Positions 36,032 through 45,440 of a DNA stretch of 64,000 nucleotides are shown here, piece by piece. Made by a program: the position numbers and the translations under genes. Each line of letters begins with the position of its first letter. Position 1 is the stretch's first letter. The notes beneath the pieces were generated by a model. The model saw nothing but the letters and a program-made list of their open reading frames with translations. It did not search any database and was not told where the DNA came from. The DNA is from Neisseria elongata subsp. elongata (GTDB lineage: Bacteria > Pseudomonadota > Gammaproteobacteria > Burkholderiales > Neisseriaceae). The DNA lies in NCBI RefSeq assembly GCF_900113545.1, contig NZ_FOPS01000001.1:62001-126000 (forward strand), read 5' to 3'.

Positions 36032-36844
36032 ATGAAAATGAAGAAACAAGTTGTATTGGCAGCAGTGCTGTCGGCTGCCGTGTTTTCCGCACATGCACAC
36101 CGCGTTTGGGTGAAAACAGACCATACCCACGGCGGCGAAATTTTGAAAGCGCAGCTGGGCTATGGCGAGTTCCCCGAATTTGAACCGATTGCCCAAGAGC
36201 GGCTGCATATTTTCAGCAAACCGATGCGGCTGTATACCGACAAAGGCCATGAGGATTTGGTGCAAAAGGGCGAATTCAATTACCAATATGAAAGCAAAAA
36301 GCCGGTCCGCGAAGGCAGTTTTTTGGTAACGGCGGAATACCAGCCGACTTTCTGGTCGAAAAACAAAGCCGGTTGGAAAAAAGTCAATATGACCGAAATG
36401 CCGGATGCCGAATATTGCGAACAAACGCGGATGTACGGCAAAAACATCGTCAATGTCGGCCATGACAGCGCGGATACCGCAGTGATTACGCGCCCTGTAG
36501 ATCATCTTTTGGAAATCGTACCGCTGGATAATCCCGCCAATGTGCGCGTGGGCGAACTGTTTAAAGTAAAAGTGCTCTATAAGGGCGAGCCTTTGGCCAA
36601 TGTTCCGGTTACTGCGACATTCGAAGGCTTCGATCTGACCGACCGCAAAAAATCACACAAAGTAGAGGCGCAGGCCTTCTACGATGTAACCGCAGCCGAC
36701 GGCACGGTGGACATCATTCCGCTGCGTCAGGGCTTTTGGAAGGCAAGCGTGGAATACAAAGCCGATTATGCCGACCAAAAAGTATGCCAAAAACAGGCTT
36801 CATACAGCACACTGACTTTTGAAATCGGGCATACGCACCACTAA
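36032..36844 (+). CDS. DUF4198 periplasmic protein, probably metal-linked
   Basis: This 270-residue protein has a signal peptide (MKMKKQVVLAAVLSAAVFSAHA) and a DUF4198 domain. The mature start HRVWVKTDHTHGGEI and the end GHTHH are His-rich. DUF4198 proteins occur with nickel, cobalt, zinc or TonB-dependent uptake genes and appear to be periplasmic metal-binding accessories. The domain core is seen in LLEIVPLDNPANVRVGELFKVKVLYKGEPLANVPVTATFEG and later strands. Upstream lies a promoter with a Zur-like box. No transporter partner is adjacent. Confidence 0.85.
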   Translation: MKMKKQVVLAAVLSAAVFSAHAHRVWVKTDHTHGGEILKAQLGYGEFPEFEPIAQERLHIFSKPMRLYTDKGHEDLVQKGEFNYQYESKKPVREGSFLVTAEYQPTFWSKNKAGWKKVNMTEMPDAEYCEQTRMYGKNIVNVGHDSADTAVITRPVDHLLEIVPLDNPANVRVGELFKVKVLYKGEPLANVPVTATFEGFDLTDRKKSHKVEAQAFYDVTAADGTVDIIPLRQGFWKASVEYKADYADQKVCQKQASYSTLTFEIGHTHH

Positions 36845-36896
36845 GGATTTTTAACCGTTTGCTTTAGGCCGAACCCGGTTCGGCTTATGTGGGGGG

Positions 36897-36934
36897 AAGG
36901 CCGTCTGAAAATGTTTTCAGACGGCTTTTTTTAT
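36897..36934 (+). terminator. DUS-pair terminator after the DUF4198 gene
   Basis: AAGGCCGTCTGAAAA pairs with TTTTCAGACGGCTTTTTTT. A second short hairpin (GCCGAACC with GGTTCGGC, 36869-36884) precedes it. From here to 37063 no gene is visible. Confidence 0.8.
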
Positions 36935-37063
36935 TTTTGTCGGATGCGGTTTTGAGAAATACCCTGTTAAAATAGAAATATAGCGTTTTCCTTTGATTAC
37001 ACCCCACCTGATGCTTTAAAGAAATTCCGCGCCTTACAAAGCCGAAAAGCTGCAAAGCGATAC

Positions 37064-37170
37064 TATAGTGGATTAAATTTAAATCAGGACAAGGCGACGA
37101 AGCCGCAGACAGTACAGATAGTACGGCAAGGCGAGGCAACACCGTACTGGTTTAAATTTAATCCACTATA
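37064..37170. mobile_element. Correia repeat enclosed element (short form)
   Basis: This 107-bp element has terminal inverted repeats TATAGTGGATTAAATTTAAA and its complement at the far end (CCACTATA at 37163-37170), flanked by the usual TA. Inside are the Correia landmarks CAGGACAAGGCGACGAAGCC, GCAGACAGTACAGATAGTAC and AAGGCGAGGCAAC. These match the short, internally deleted form. Such elements are non-autonomous miniature transposons in Neisseria and may carry promoters or RNase III sites. It lies 76 bases upstream of the Tli4-like gene. Confidence 0.93.
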
Positions 37171-37245
37171 TGTCCGGTTTGCGCATCCTCAAACCCATTG
37201 CCGAACCCATACAACCCGATTAACCCAGCCCTAAGGACACATTGC

Positions 37246-38268
37246 ATGAAATATACCGGTACTTTCCTCACAGCCGCACTGCTGGCTGCCGCGACTCCAG
37301 CCGTCCCCGCCCGGGCCGCAGGCAGTCCGCCCGTCATCGACACCGCCTACTGGACCGAACAACCGTATTGCAGCGGCCGCTACCAATTGCGTCTGCCCGC
37401 TATCCGCCGCCACAGCAGCTCGTGGATAGAATACAACGGCTGGAGTGTGATGGTATTGTTCAATGCATGGGACAGTCGGATGAATACTTGGAAAAACATT
37501 CAAAAAAGCGGGCGCGACGGCACAGACCGCTTTGTGGACGCCCGCACCCTGATCCCCGGCCGGGCCGTGATGTTTGCAACGCGTAAAGATTTTGACTGGG
37601 AGGATATTATTAGAGACCGGGGCATGCCCTACGAAACCAACATGATATTCAAGCTCGATAAGGACGACGCCTACACCGTCAGCGGCTATTTCCGTATTCC
37701 CTCCAATAACGGCAAAGAACCGGCCAACTGGAAGGTAAAAGAAAAAGAAATGCTCGACGGCATGGAGAAAAGATATCGCGCCGACTTCCTCAAAGGCCTG
37801 CGCGAACGGCAGGAATACGAAGTGCCGAACCAAAGCGGCATCTGCCTGATCCGAGGCTTCATTGCCGACGACGGCGGCAAACCCTTCAAAGCCAACACCG
37901 CGGTACGCTTTGCCAAGCAGACCGACATGCGTCTGGAAATGCTGCACGGCGCGGTATTGCAGCCCGGCGAGCCGCCCCTGCTCGAACGCGACCTCGTCTC
38001 CGAAAAAAGCGCGCTGGCCAAAATCTTCAAAACCGCCGGCTACCGCACCATCCGCCAAGGCAAACGCGATATTAACGGCATGTCCGGCACGGAAAAGCTG
38101 ATCAAATGGCAGGACAACAAATACATGCTGATATGGGAACGGGACGGAGGCGACCCGCGCATCATGATGAAATTCGGCGCGGACCGTGCGGAAGGGACGA
38201 GCCGCAGCGAAGCCGAAATCCTCGCCATTTGGGACACCGTACTGCCGACTTTGAAGCCGGTTAAATAA
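37246..38268 (+). CDS. Tli4-like (T6SS immunity family) secreted protein
   Basis: This 340-residue protein has a signal peptide (TAALLAAATPAVPARAAG). Its middle and end follow the Tli4 pattern: CSGRYQLRLP near the mature start, GYRTIRQGKRDINGMSGTEKLIKWQ, then MLIWERDGGDPRIMMKFGADR. Tli4 proteins neutralise type VI secreted lipases of the Tle4 group in the periplasm. No T6SS genes or lipase lie in the window, so it would be an orphan immunity gene. Assignment comes from pattern memory and is moderate. The start at 37246 follows AAGGACA; an earlier in-frame ATG at 37198 gives no signal peptide. Confidence 0.6.
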   Translation: MKYTGTFLTAALLAAATPAVPARAAGSPPVIDTAYWTEQPYCSGRYQLRLPAIRRHSSSWIEYNGWSVMVLFNAWDSRMNTWKNIQKSGRDGTDRFVDARTLIPGRAVMFATRKDFDWEDIIRDRGMPYETNMIFKLDKDDAYTVSGYFRIPSNNGKEPANWKVKEKEMLDGMEKRYRADFLKGLRERQEYEVPNQSGICLIRGFIADDGGKPFKANTAVRFAKQTDMRLEMLHGAVLQPGEPPLLERDLVSEKSALAKIFKTAGYRTIRQGKRDINGMSGTEKLIKWQDNKYMLIWERDGGDPRIMMKFGADRAEGTSRSEAEILAIWDTVLPTLKPVK

Positions 38269-38303
38269 CGGAAAGCCGCCCATCCTGTATTCCGCCATAC
38301 ATC

Positions 38304-38342
38304 AGGCCGTCTGAAAAACCATACCGAAGTTTCAGACGGCCT
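38304..38342 (+). terminator. DUS-pair terminator after the Tli4-like gene
   Basis: AGGCCGTCTGAAA pairs with TTTCAGACGGCCT. Further single DUS copies at 38356, 38445 and 38470 follow in the same gap. Confidence 0.75.
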
Positions 38343-38518
38343 CTTGGCAACAGAAGGCCGTCTGAAAACAAATCTTTGCTTGTGAGGCTGGGTTTCCGCA
38401 CGGCAAAGACGAAGCTGCCGTCCTGCCAAGCCTTATTCCCGGCTTTCAGACGGCCTCCGCCTAAATGCAGGCCGTCTGAAAAGAGATAGGGTCGGATATC
38501 GGTATTGCCGCATGGCAA

Positions 38519-38552
38519 AAGGCCGTCTGAAAGCGTATTTTCAGACGGCCTG
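38519..38552 (-). terminator. DUS-pair terminator before the small membrane protein gene
   Basis: AAGGCCGTCTGAAA and TTTCAGACGGCCT form a hairpin just past the stop codon of the minus-strand gene at 38566. Confidence 0.75.
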
Positions 38553-38565
38553 TTTCTTATTTTAG

Positions 38566-38907
38566 CTAGTATTGCGGCGGGTTTTTCTGCGTTTTATACG
38601 GCACCAGGCTGCTGCGGGAGAGCAACAGCAGGCAGCCGAATATCATCATGCCCAAGGCAATCAGCGGCGACAGCTCGATCCAATAAGTGTTTCGCAAATA
38701 TATCGCGGCTCCGACATACACCAGCAGGGGGCCGGCAACAACCGATTGCTTATTGATGCCGTCCATCAGGAGCACCAGCACGCCGACCGTGGCGAAAGCG
38801 GCGGCGATTAAGGTGGAGGTGGCGGGCAAGATGTCGGTACTTTTCAGAAACCAGGCCGCGCCGACGGTAATCAGCAGCAGCGGAAAAAAAAGCGAAGATT
38901 GGCGCAT
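38566..38907 (-). CDS. Small membrane protein with LiaI/LiaF-like TM region
   Basis: This 113-residue protein has three to four hydrophobic stretches (FFPLLLITVGAAWFLK, LIAAAFATVGVLVLLMD, VAGPLLVYVGAAIYL, LIALGMMIFGCLLLLS). They are arranged as two hairpins that resemble the LiaI-LiaF-like TM region (DUF5668) of envelope-stress proteins. It lies 10 bases after the yqeY stop codon and is probably cotranscribed with rpsU and yqeY. The precise function is not known. Confidence 0.72.
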   Translation of the reverse strand: MRQSSLFFPLLLITVGAAWFLKSTDILPATSTLIAAAFATVGVLVLLMDGINKQSVVAGPLLVYVGAAIYLRNTYWIELSPLIALGMMIFGCLLLLSRSSLVPYKTQKNPPQY

Positions 38908-38917
38908 GGCTGTCTGC

Positions 38918-39364
38918 CTAGCGGCTCAAGGCGGCCTTCACCGCCTGATTGACTAAGGCCATATCGGCTTTGCCCGCCAGCCTACTTTTCAGTGCGCCCA
39001 TCACTTTGCCCATATCGGCCATGCTCGATGCGCCGATTTCGGACAGCACGGCGGCGACTTCGGCGGCGATTTCTTCTTCGGACAGCATTTCCGGCAGATA
39101 GCGGTTCAATACTTCGATTTCGGCATTTTCTTTGTCGGCCAAATCCTGCCTGCCCGCATCGGCATAGATTTTGGCCGAGTCTTTGCGCTGTTTGATCATT
39201 TTGCCGAGTATTGCGGCAACGCGCGCATCGTCTGCTTCCGTGCGTTCGTCCACTTCAAACTGTTTGATGGCGGCATTGATTAAGCGGATTGTGCCGAGTG
39301 CCGTCTGATCTTTGGCACGCATCGCGGCCTTCATGTCTTCGGTCAGTTTGACTTTCAAAGTCAT
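38918..39364 (-). CDS. yqeY: GatB/YqeY domain protein
   Basis: This 148-residue protein is a GatB/YqeY-type helical domain (KVKLTEDMKAAMRAKDQTALGTIRLINAAIKQFEVDE, then RYLPEMLSEEEIAAEV). It is related to the tRNA-binding tail of the GatB amidotransferase subunit. It commonly sits next to rpsU, as here (98 bases downstream). Its cellular role is unclear. Confidence 0.9.
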   Translation of the reverse strand: MTLKVKLTEDMKAAMRAKDQTALGTIRLINAAIKQFEVDERTEADDARVAAILGKMIKQRKDSAKIYADAGRQDLADKENAEIEVLNRYLPEMLSEEEIAAEVAAVLSEIGASSMADMGKVMGALKSRLAGKADMALVNQAVKAALSR

Positions 39365-39461
39365 TTTGGTTTCCTTGTTCGAGTCGGAAAGCAGGCATTA
39401 TAAAACAAAAAACACCGCAGACGGATGCGGTGTTTTTTTGAAAACGGATAAGCGTTTCGGC

Positions 39462-39674
39462 TTAGTACATTTTCGGCGGCAGTTGTTGGCTGCGCAGGCG
39501 TTTTTGCAGGCGTTTGGCAGCAGCCGCTTTTTTGCGTTTGCGCTCGGTAGTCGGTTTTTCGTAGGCTTCGCGCGCGCGCAGTTCAGTCAGCAGACCGGTT
39601 TTTTCGATCGCGCGTTTGAAACGGCGCATGGCAACTTCAAAAGGTTCGTTTTCTTTTACACGGATAGTAGGCAT
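39462..39674 (-). CDS. rpsU: 30S ribosomal protein S21
   Basis: S21 is a small basic 30S protein involved in initiation. It has 70 residues ([29 protein letters not shown], then a Lys/Arg-rich end). The start at 39674 is preceded by AAGGAAA; longer frames upstream are non-coding. It is first in the rpsU-yqeY group. Confidence 0.97.
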   Translation of the reverse strand: MPTIRVKENEPFEVAMRRFKRAIEKTGLLTELRAREAYEKPTTERKRKKAAAAKRLQKRLRSQQLPPKMY

Positions 39675-39932
39675 TTTATTTCCTTCAAATTTCGGATATT
39701 TCGTTAGATAGTGGGGCCGTCTGAAAAAAGGGACGGCGGTAAATATGTTGTTATGCCGCTGTCTGCAGGGGGCAGGGCGGGGCATGCGCCGTGATGAAAA
39801 CATCACCTCCTAACAAGGCCGTGCCGGCAGGGTACGGCGGAAAATTCGGTTTGGCCGGACAATCCGGCGCGAAAGGCGCGGATTATGCGGTATTTTCGCT
39901 ATGCAGTCAATGGTTTTCCCGCAAAAGGTTTT

Positions 39933-40604
39933 TCAGACGACCTTTTCCGGAATCAGGATGAGGAACAGGCGCAGGCTGTAGAAGGCCTCGCGTTTCGGCC
40001 AGTCCAAACGGGCGAGTGCCTGTTCGGCGAAGGGCAGGTTTTGGTTGTCGAACATGAATTCCACACTTTCTGTTTCGCCGTTGATTTGGCAGTAGTAAAA
40101 GCGGACGAAGTGGATGGCGTTGCCGATACGGGTGCGTTTCAGTGCTTCTTTAACCGCACCGATGAGCGGTTCGGTCGGGCATTGCGGTTTGCCGCCGGCA
40201 AATTTGAGCGTGGGTCTGCCGATATAGGCGGCAAACGGCAGGCCGTCAAGCGTCCAGTTTTCTGCGCCGCCGGTTTGATTGAAGGCGTCGAGCATGACGT
40301 TCAGCGCGCTTTTTTCAAAGTTGTCCCAATTCGCGCTGAGGGCTTCTTCAATGCTGCGGCCGATGTCGCCATAGGCTTCGTAGAGCAGACGGCCGTCGGG
40401 CAGGCAGGTTTCCACGTCGAGGCGGGTAACGGTGCTGCCGTTGTTGCGGCTGTTGATGTAGGCCAGTGTGTCGAAGGCGACGGGTATTTTGAATGCGGGC
40501 AGCAGTTTGCCTTCTTCTTCGCTGACGGTGTAGCCGCGGGAGAGCAGGGCGGCATGCAGGATTTGGTTGAGGGTGTAGTCGCAGTTTTCTTCGTTATCGG
40601 ACAT
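39933..40604 (-). CDS. Uncharacterised protein, possibly DUF6348
   Basis: This soluble 223-residue protein may belong to DUF6348 (a match from memory). It has a helical start (YTLNQILHAALLSRGYTVSEEEGKLLPAF) and a mixed alpha/beta core including RLDVETCLPDGRLLYEAYGDIG, GLPFAAYIGRPTLKF and HFVRFYYCQINGETESVEFMFD. It is the 3' partner of ppx on the same strand (14-base gap) and probably in its operon. The gene ends just before a muc-type DUS (39932-39943). Confidence 0.68.
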   Translation of the reverse strand: MSDNEENCDYTLNQILHAALLSRGYTVSEEEGKLLPAFKIPVAFDTLAYINSRNNGSTVTRLDVETCLPDGRLLYEAYGDIGRSIEEALSANWDNFEKSALNVMLDAFNQTGGAENWTLDGLPFAAYIGRPTLKFAGGKPQCPTEPLIGAVKEALKRTRIGNAIHFVRFYYCQINGETESVEFMFDNQNLPFAEQALARLDWPKREAFYSLRLFLILIPEKVV

Positions 40605-40618
40605 TTTGTTTTGTTCTT

Positions 40619-42124
40619 TCAGACGGCCTGGATGTCGAAACGGATATTGATTTTCGCCCATTGCTCATGTTCTTCCGCCAATGCGCCTGCGGTCAGCGGG
40701 TTTTCTTCCAGCCATTTTCCGCTGATGCGCAATATGAAGGACGATGGGGCGGGGCTGCGCAGTTGGGTGAATTGCGGCAGGGTCAGCGGCAGGCGGGCGC
40801 GGTTGAACAGAACGGACAATCTCAGGGCGAAGAGTGCGAACCACATCATAGTGTTGCCGCCCGCCTGTTCCACTACTTTGCGCACGTCGCCGCGCTGGCC
40901 GAGGGCGAGGACGGAGAGGATTTGCTGTTCGCGGCGTGAAAAGCCCGGCATATCGGCCTGGTCGAGGATGTAGGCGGTGTGTTTGTGGTAGGCGGTGTAG
41001 GCGATGTCGATGCCGATTTCGTGCAGTTTGGCCGCCCAGCGGAGATATTGCCGCCAGTGGTTGAGTTCTTGTACCGATGCGTTTTGGGCAAGGCTTTCGA
41101 GCAGGATGGAGGCAGTGTGCGCCACGCGGTCGGCCTGGCTGAGGGAAACGTGGTAGCGCTGCTGGAACTGCGTAACGGTTTGTTCGCGCATGTCTTCGTT
41201 CAGGCTTCGGCCGATGAAGTCATAGAACACGCCGTCGCGCAGGGCGGCATCGGTTACGGTCATGGTTTGCACGCCCAGTTCTTCAAATACGGCCAGCATG
41301 ACGGCCAAACCGCCGGCGAATACTTCCAGCCTGTCAGCCTTCAATCCGGCAAATTTGGCCTTTTTCACGCTGCCGGCTTCGCAGATGCGCTGCATCAGTT
41401 TTTTCATGCCGGGGTAGCTGATGGTTTCTTCGGTGTTGCCGGTTTCGGCCGCCAATACGTCGCGGATGGATTTTGCCGAGCCGGAAGTACCGACGGCGAA
41501 ATCCCAACCGGTATCCTTATATGCTTTGGCGATGCGCTGTATTTCGGTACGGGCGGCGGTGATGGCCGTCTGAAAGACTTTTTCGTCGATTTTGTTTTGG
41601 AAAAAACGCATGCTGTAGGTTACGCAGCCCAACGGCAGGCTTTCGGTACGCATGGGCTGGATGTCGCTGCCGATAACGAATTCCGTCGAACCGCCGCCGA
41701 TGTCCACCACCAGCATTTTGTCGCCGTTCGGCGGCAGGGTATGCACCACGCCTGTGTAAATCAGGCGGGCCTCTTCGCGTCCGGCGATGATTTCGATGGG
41801 GAAGCCCAATGCGGCTTCGGCCTGAGGGATGAATTCGGCAATGTTTTTTGCCACGCGGAAGGTGTTGGTGGCGACGGCGCGCACTTGCTCTGCGGAAAAG
41901 CCGCGCAGGCGTTCGCCGAATTTGGACAGGCAGGAGAGGGCGCGCTGGCGCGAGGCTTCGTCGAGATATTTTTTGTCGTCCAATCCGGCGGCAAAGCGCA
42001 CCATTTCTTTAATCGAATCGACAACTTGTAACTGGCCGTTGTTGTTTTGGCAGATTTGCAGGCGGAAGCTGTTGGAGCCTAAATCGACGGAGGCAAGCAT
42101 CTGCGGGGCATTTGGAGTATTCAT
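40619..42124 (-). CDS. ppx: Exopolyphosphatase / guanosine pentaphosphatase
   Basis: This 501-residue Ppx/GppA-type enzyme hydrolyses polyphosphate or pppGpp. The actin-fold phosphate motifs are VDLGSNSFRLQI and VVDIGGGSTEFVIG, followed by an HD-like C-terminal domain (HEIGIDIAYTAYHKHTAYIL). The last codons GAC ATC CAG GCC GTC TGA end with a DUS-supplied Ala-Val-stop. A short uncharacterised gene follows. A DUS core lies inside near 41567. Confidence 0.92.
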   Translation of the reverse strand: MNTPNAPQMLASVDLGSNSFRLQICQNNNGQLQVVDSIKEMVRFAAGLDDKKYLDEASRQRALSCLSKFGERLRGFSAEQVRAVATNTFRVAKNIAEFIPQAEAALGFPIEIIAGREEARLIYTGVVHTLPPNGDKMLVVDIGGGSTEFVIGSDIQPMRTESLPLGCVTYSMRFFQNKIDEKVFQTAITAARTEIQRIAKAYKDTGWDFAVGTSGSAKSIRDVLAAETGNTEETISYPGMKKLMQRICEAGSVKKAKFAGLKADRLEVFAGGLAVMLAVFEELGVQTMTVTDAALRDGVFYDFIGRSLNEDMREQTVTQFQQRYHVSLSQADRVAHTASILLESLAQNASVQELNHWRQYLRWAAKLHEIGIDIAYTAYHKHTAYILDQADMPGFSRREQQILSVLALGQRGDVRKVVEQAGGNTMMWFALFALRLSVLFNRARLPLTLPQFTQLRSPAPSSFILRISGKWLEENPLTAGALAEEHEQWAKINIRFDIQAV

Positions 42125-42203
42125 AATGATCGGGGCGGGTAGGGCGGTTGGGCATGCAGGTCGTCTGAAAGCCTGCTTGAAGGAATAGGGGCGGCTTTAC
42201 CGT

Positions 42204-42238
42204 CAGGCCGTCTGAAACATCAGGATTCAGACGGCCTA
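42204..42238 (-). terminator. DUS-pair terminator after guaA
   Basis: CAGGCCGTCTGAA pairs with TTCAGACGGCCT close to the guaA stop codon. A muc-type DUS is also seen at 42158-42169. Confidence 0.75.
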
Positions 42239-42250
42239 TTGCGGTTCGGC

Positions 42251-43816
42251 TTATTCCCACTCAATCGTGGCAGGCGGTTTGCCGCTTACGTCGTACACCA
42301 CGCGGTTGATGCCTTTGACTTCGTTGATGATACGGTTGGACACGCGGCCGAGCAGCGAGTACGGCAGTTCTGCCCAGTGTGCGGTCATGAAGTCGCTGGT
42401 AATCACGGCACGCAAGGCAACGACGTAGTCGTAAGTGCGTCCGTCGCCCATTACGCCGACGGATTTGACGGGCAGGAACACGGCGAAGGCTTGGCTGGTC
42501 AGGTCATACCAAGATGTACCGTTTTCGTCGGTAGTGTTGCGCAATTCTTGAATGAAAATGTCGTCCGCTTGGCGCAGCAAGTCGGCGTATTCTTTTTTCA
42601 CTTCGCCCAAGATACGCACGCCCAAACCGGGGCCGGGGAACGGATGACGGTACACCATTTCGCGCGGCAAGCCCAAAGCGACGCCCAGTTCGCGCACTTC
42701 GTCTTTAAACAAGTCGCGCAACGGCTCAAGCAGCTTGAGTTTCATGTTTTCGGGCAGGCCGCCGACGTTGTGGTGCGATTTGATGGCGTGGGCTTTTTTG
42801 GTTTTTGCGCCTGCGGATTCGATTACGTCGGGGTAAATCGTGCCTTGCGCCAGCCATTTGGCGTTGGTGAGTTTTTTCTCTTCGGCATCAAATACTTCGA
42901 TAAATTCCGCGCCGATGATTTTACGTTTTTTCTCAGGATCGGTAACGCCGGCGAGTTTCGCCATGAATTGCTCTTCAGCATCGACGTGAATCACTTTCAC
43001 ACCCAAGTTGCGGGCGAACATATCCATGACCATTTTGCCTTCGTTTAGGCGCAAGAGACCATGATCGACGAACACGCAAGTCAGTTGGTCGCCGATGGCG
43101 CGGTGAATCAGCGCGGCGGCTACGGAGCTGTCCACGCCGCCCGACAGGCCCAAAATCACTTCGTCGCTGCCGACTTGTTCGCGGATTTTAGCGACCGCTT
43201 CCTCGATGTAGTTCGGCATTGTCCAGCTCGGTTGCGCGCCGCAGATGTCCAAGACAAAGCGGTTCAACAGGGCGCGGCCTTGTTTGGTGTGGGTAACTTC
43301 GGGGTGGAATTGGATGCCGTAGAATTGTTTTTCGACGTTTTCCATCATGGCAATCGGGCATGACGGAGTATCGCCGATAACGGCAAAGCCGTTGGGCAGT
43401 TTGGATACTTTGTCGCCGTGGCTCATCCATACGTCCAGCGTATTGGGCGCGTCGTCGTAAATATCGCGGGTCAGTTCGCTATCGATGGTTTTGACTTGCG
43501 CGTAACCGAATTCGCGTTGGTTGCCGGGCTGCACTTCGCCGCCCAAGTGGTGCGCCATAAACTGCATTCCGTAACAGATGCCCAAAACCGGAATGCCCAA
43601 ATCGAAAATGCCGGTATCAGCTTGATAGTCGGATTCGTAAACGGAATTGGGGCCGCCGGAGAGGATGATGCCTTTCGGATTGAAAGCTTTGATTTCGTCC
43701 AAAGGCATGTCGAAGGAATGCAGCTCGCAGTAAACATGAGCTTCGCGCACGCGGCGGGCGATAAGCTGGGTAACTTGCGAACCGAAGTCGAGAATGAGGA
43801 TTTTGTCTTGGGTCAT
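42251..43816 (-). CDS. guaA: GMP synthase (glutamine-hydrolysing)
   Basis: GuaA converts XMP to GMP with glutamine and ATP. It has 521 residues. The N-terminal glutamine amidotransferase domain has the catalytic Cys in [15 protein letters not shown] and the His/Glu pair in FHPEVTHT. The ATP-pyrophosphatase P-loop is [14 protein letters not shown]. The C-terminal dimerisation region is [28 protein letters not shown] at 43816 is the usual start; earlier codons add an unlikely 18-residue tail. Confidence 0.97.
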   Translation of the reverse strand: MTQDKILILDFGSQVTQLIARRVREAHVYCELHSFDMPLDEIKAFNPKGIILSGGPNSVYESDYQADTGIFDLGIPVLGICYGMQFMAHHLGGEVQPGNQREFGYAQVKTIDSELTRDIYDDAPNTLDVWMSHGDKVSKLPNGFAVIGDTPSCPIAMMENVEKQFYGIQFHPEVTHTKQGRALLNRFVLDICGAQPSWTMPNYIEEAVAKIREQVGSDEVILGLSGGVDSSVAAALIHRAIGDQLTCVFVDHGLLRLNEGKMVMDMFARNLGVKVIHVDAEEQFMAKLAGVTDPEKKRKIIGAEFIEVFDAEEKKLTNAKWLAQGTIYPDVIESAGAKTKKAHAIKSHHNVGGLPENMKLKLLEPLRDLFKDEVRELGVALGLPREMVYRHPFPGPGLGVRILGEVKKEYADLLRQADDIFIQELRNTTDENGTSWYDLTSQAFAVFLPVKSVGVMGDGRTYDYVVALRAVITSDFMTAHWAELPYSLLGRVSNRIINEVKGINRVVYDVSGKPPATIEWE

Positions 43817-44017
43817 AATCGGAGAAAAGGTTAAAGTCAGTCGGAATCGGAAACTTGCGGATTTTAACACAAGGCCGTCTGAAATGTTGCCGCACGGTTT
43901 TCAGACGGCCTCAAAACGCCATGTGCCGCTTTCGTTATAAGGAAAGACAAACACGGTATTTCTACCTTTTCAGACGGCCTCTTAAAATGGAACGATCATT
44001 GATAAGGACATACGGAC

Positions 44018-45415
44018 ATGAATTACTTCCCCATGTTTGCCGACCTTCGCGGCCGGCCTGTTTTGGTTGTAGGCGGCGGAACGGTAGCTGAGCGCAAAAT
44101 CCAATCGCTGCTGGATGCCGGGGCAAAAGTCTTGCTGGCAGCGCGTGAACTGACCGAAAACCTGCAAACATGGGCAGAAGAAGGCAGGATTTGCCGCATT
44201 GCCGAAAGTTTTTCAGACGGCCTCATCAGGGAGGCGGTGCTGGTCATCGCCGCCACCGACGATGAAGAATTAAACCGACAGGTGGCCGATGCGGCAGAAC
44301 GCGGTAATAAATTGGTCAATGTAGTGGACAGGCAGGAATTGTGCAGCTTCATCGTACCTGCGGTGATTGACCGCTCACCCATCCAAATCGCCGTATCCAG
44401 CGGTGGCACATCGCCCGTGCTGGCGCGTCGGCTCCGCCTTCAAATCGAACAACTGGTGCCGCACCATATCGGCCTGATGGCGCAAATTGCCGGCGAAAAC
44501 CGCGAATCTGTCAAACGGCAATTCGGCAGCCTCCCCGAACGCCGCCAGTTTTGGGAACATCTTTTCGCCGGACGTTTTCAAGACTACTGCGCCCAAAACA
44601 ACCGTCCGCAGGCCGATTTGCAATTAAAGGCCGAGCTGGCCGCCAAACAGACAAAGCAAGGCTTTGTTACCTTGGTCGGCGCAGGGCCGGGCGATGCCGG
44701 CTTGCTGACCATTCATGCTTTGCAGGCCATACAGGCAGCCGACGTAGTGCTATATGATGCCTTGGTCAGCACGGATATTCTCCGCCTGATTCGGAAAGAT
44801 GCGGAGAAAATCAACGTCGGCAAACGGGCTGGCGGCCATAAAGTACGACAGGAAGAGACCAATGCCTTATTGCTCGAATATGCCCAAAAAGGCTGCCGTG
44901 TGGTACGTCTGAAAGGCGGAGACCCGTTTGTATTCGGCAGGGGTGGCGAAGAATTACAGATACTGGCCGAGGCGGGCATCCCGTTCAAAATCATTCCAGG
45001 CATCACTGCGGCCGTCGGCGCGGCGGCTTACGCGGGCATCCCGCTGACGCACCGCGATTACGCGCAATCCGTACAATTTATCACCGGGCAATGCAGGGCC
45101 GACGGCAGCGATGTGGATTGGGCAAGCTTTGCCCGCAGCAACCAAACTTTGGCGGTCTATATGGGAACCATCAAAGCGGAAAATATCGCCGCGCGGCTAA
45201 TCCGCCACGGCCGTGCCGCAGATACCCCTTGCGCCGTCATCAGCAACGGAACGCGGCAAAATCAAACCGTGGCAACAGGCGTACTGTCCGATTTGCAGTG
45301 CTTAACGGCAAATGCCGCCACACCTGCATTGATTGTTATTGGAGAAGTGGCGGCATTGCATCATCGTTTGGCTTGGTTTCAAAGTGAAAACACGGCGGTT
45401 ACCAAAGCTGCGTGA
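44018..45415 (+). CDS. cysG: Siroheme synthase (multifunctional)
   Basis: CysG makes siroheme for sulfite or nitrite reductase. It has 465 residues. The N-terminal precorrin-2 dehydrogenase/ferrochelatase domain shows the NAD motif LVVGGGTVAERKIQSLLDAGAKV. The C-terminal SAM-dependent uroporphyrinogen methyltransferase domain shows LVGAGPGDAGLLTIHALQA, then RLKGGDPFVFGRGGEE and PGITAAVGAAAYAGIPLTHRDYA. A DUS core lies inside (FSDGL near 44213). It is divergent from guaA with a DUS pair between (43871-43913). An AT-rich palindrome follows the stop codon. Confidence 0.95.
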   Translation: MNYFPMFADLRGRPVLVVGGGTVAERKIQSLLDAGAKVLLAARELTENLQTWAEEGRICRIAESFSDGLIREAVLVIAATDDEELNRQVADAAERGNKLVNVVDRQELCSFIVPAVIDRSPIQIAVSSGGTSPVLARRLRLQIEQLVPHHIGLMAQIAGENRESVKRQFGSLPERRQFWEHLFAGRFQDYCAQNNRPQADLQLKAELAAKQTKQGFVTLVGAGPGDAGLLTIHALQAIQAADVVLYDALVSTDILRLIRKDAEKINVGKRAGGHKVRQEETNALLLEYAQKGCRVVRLKGGDPFVFGRGGEELQILAEAGIPFKIIPGITAAVGAAAYAGIPLTHRDYAQSVQFITGQCRADGSDVDWASFARSNQTLAVYMGTIKAENIAARLIRHGRAADTPCAVISNGTRQNQTVATGVLSDLQCLTANAATPALIVIGEVAALHHRLAWFQSENTAVTKAA

Positions 45416-45440
45416 AGCTGAAATTTTAACTACGCATAAT

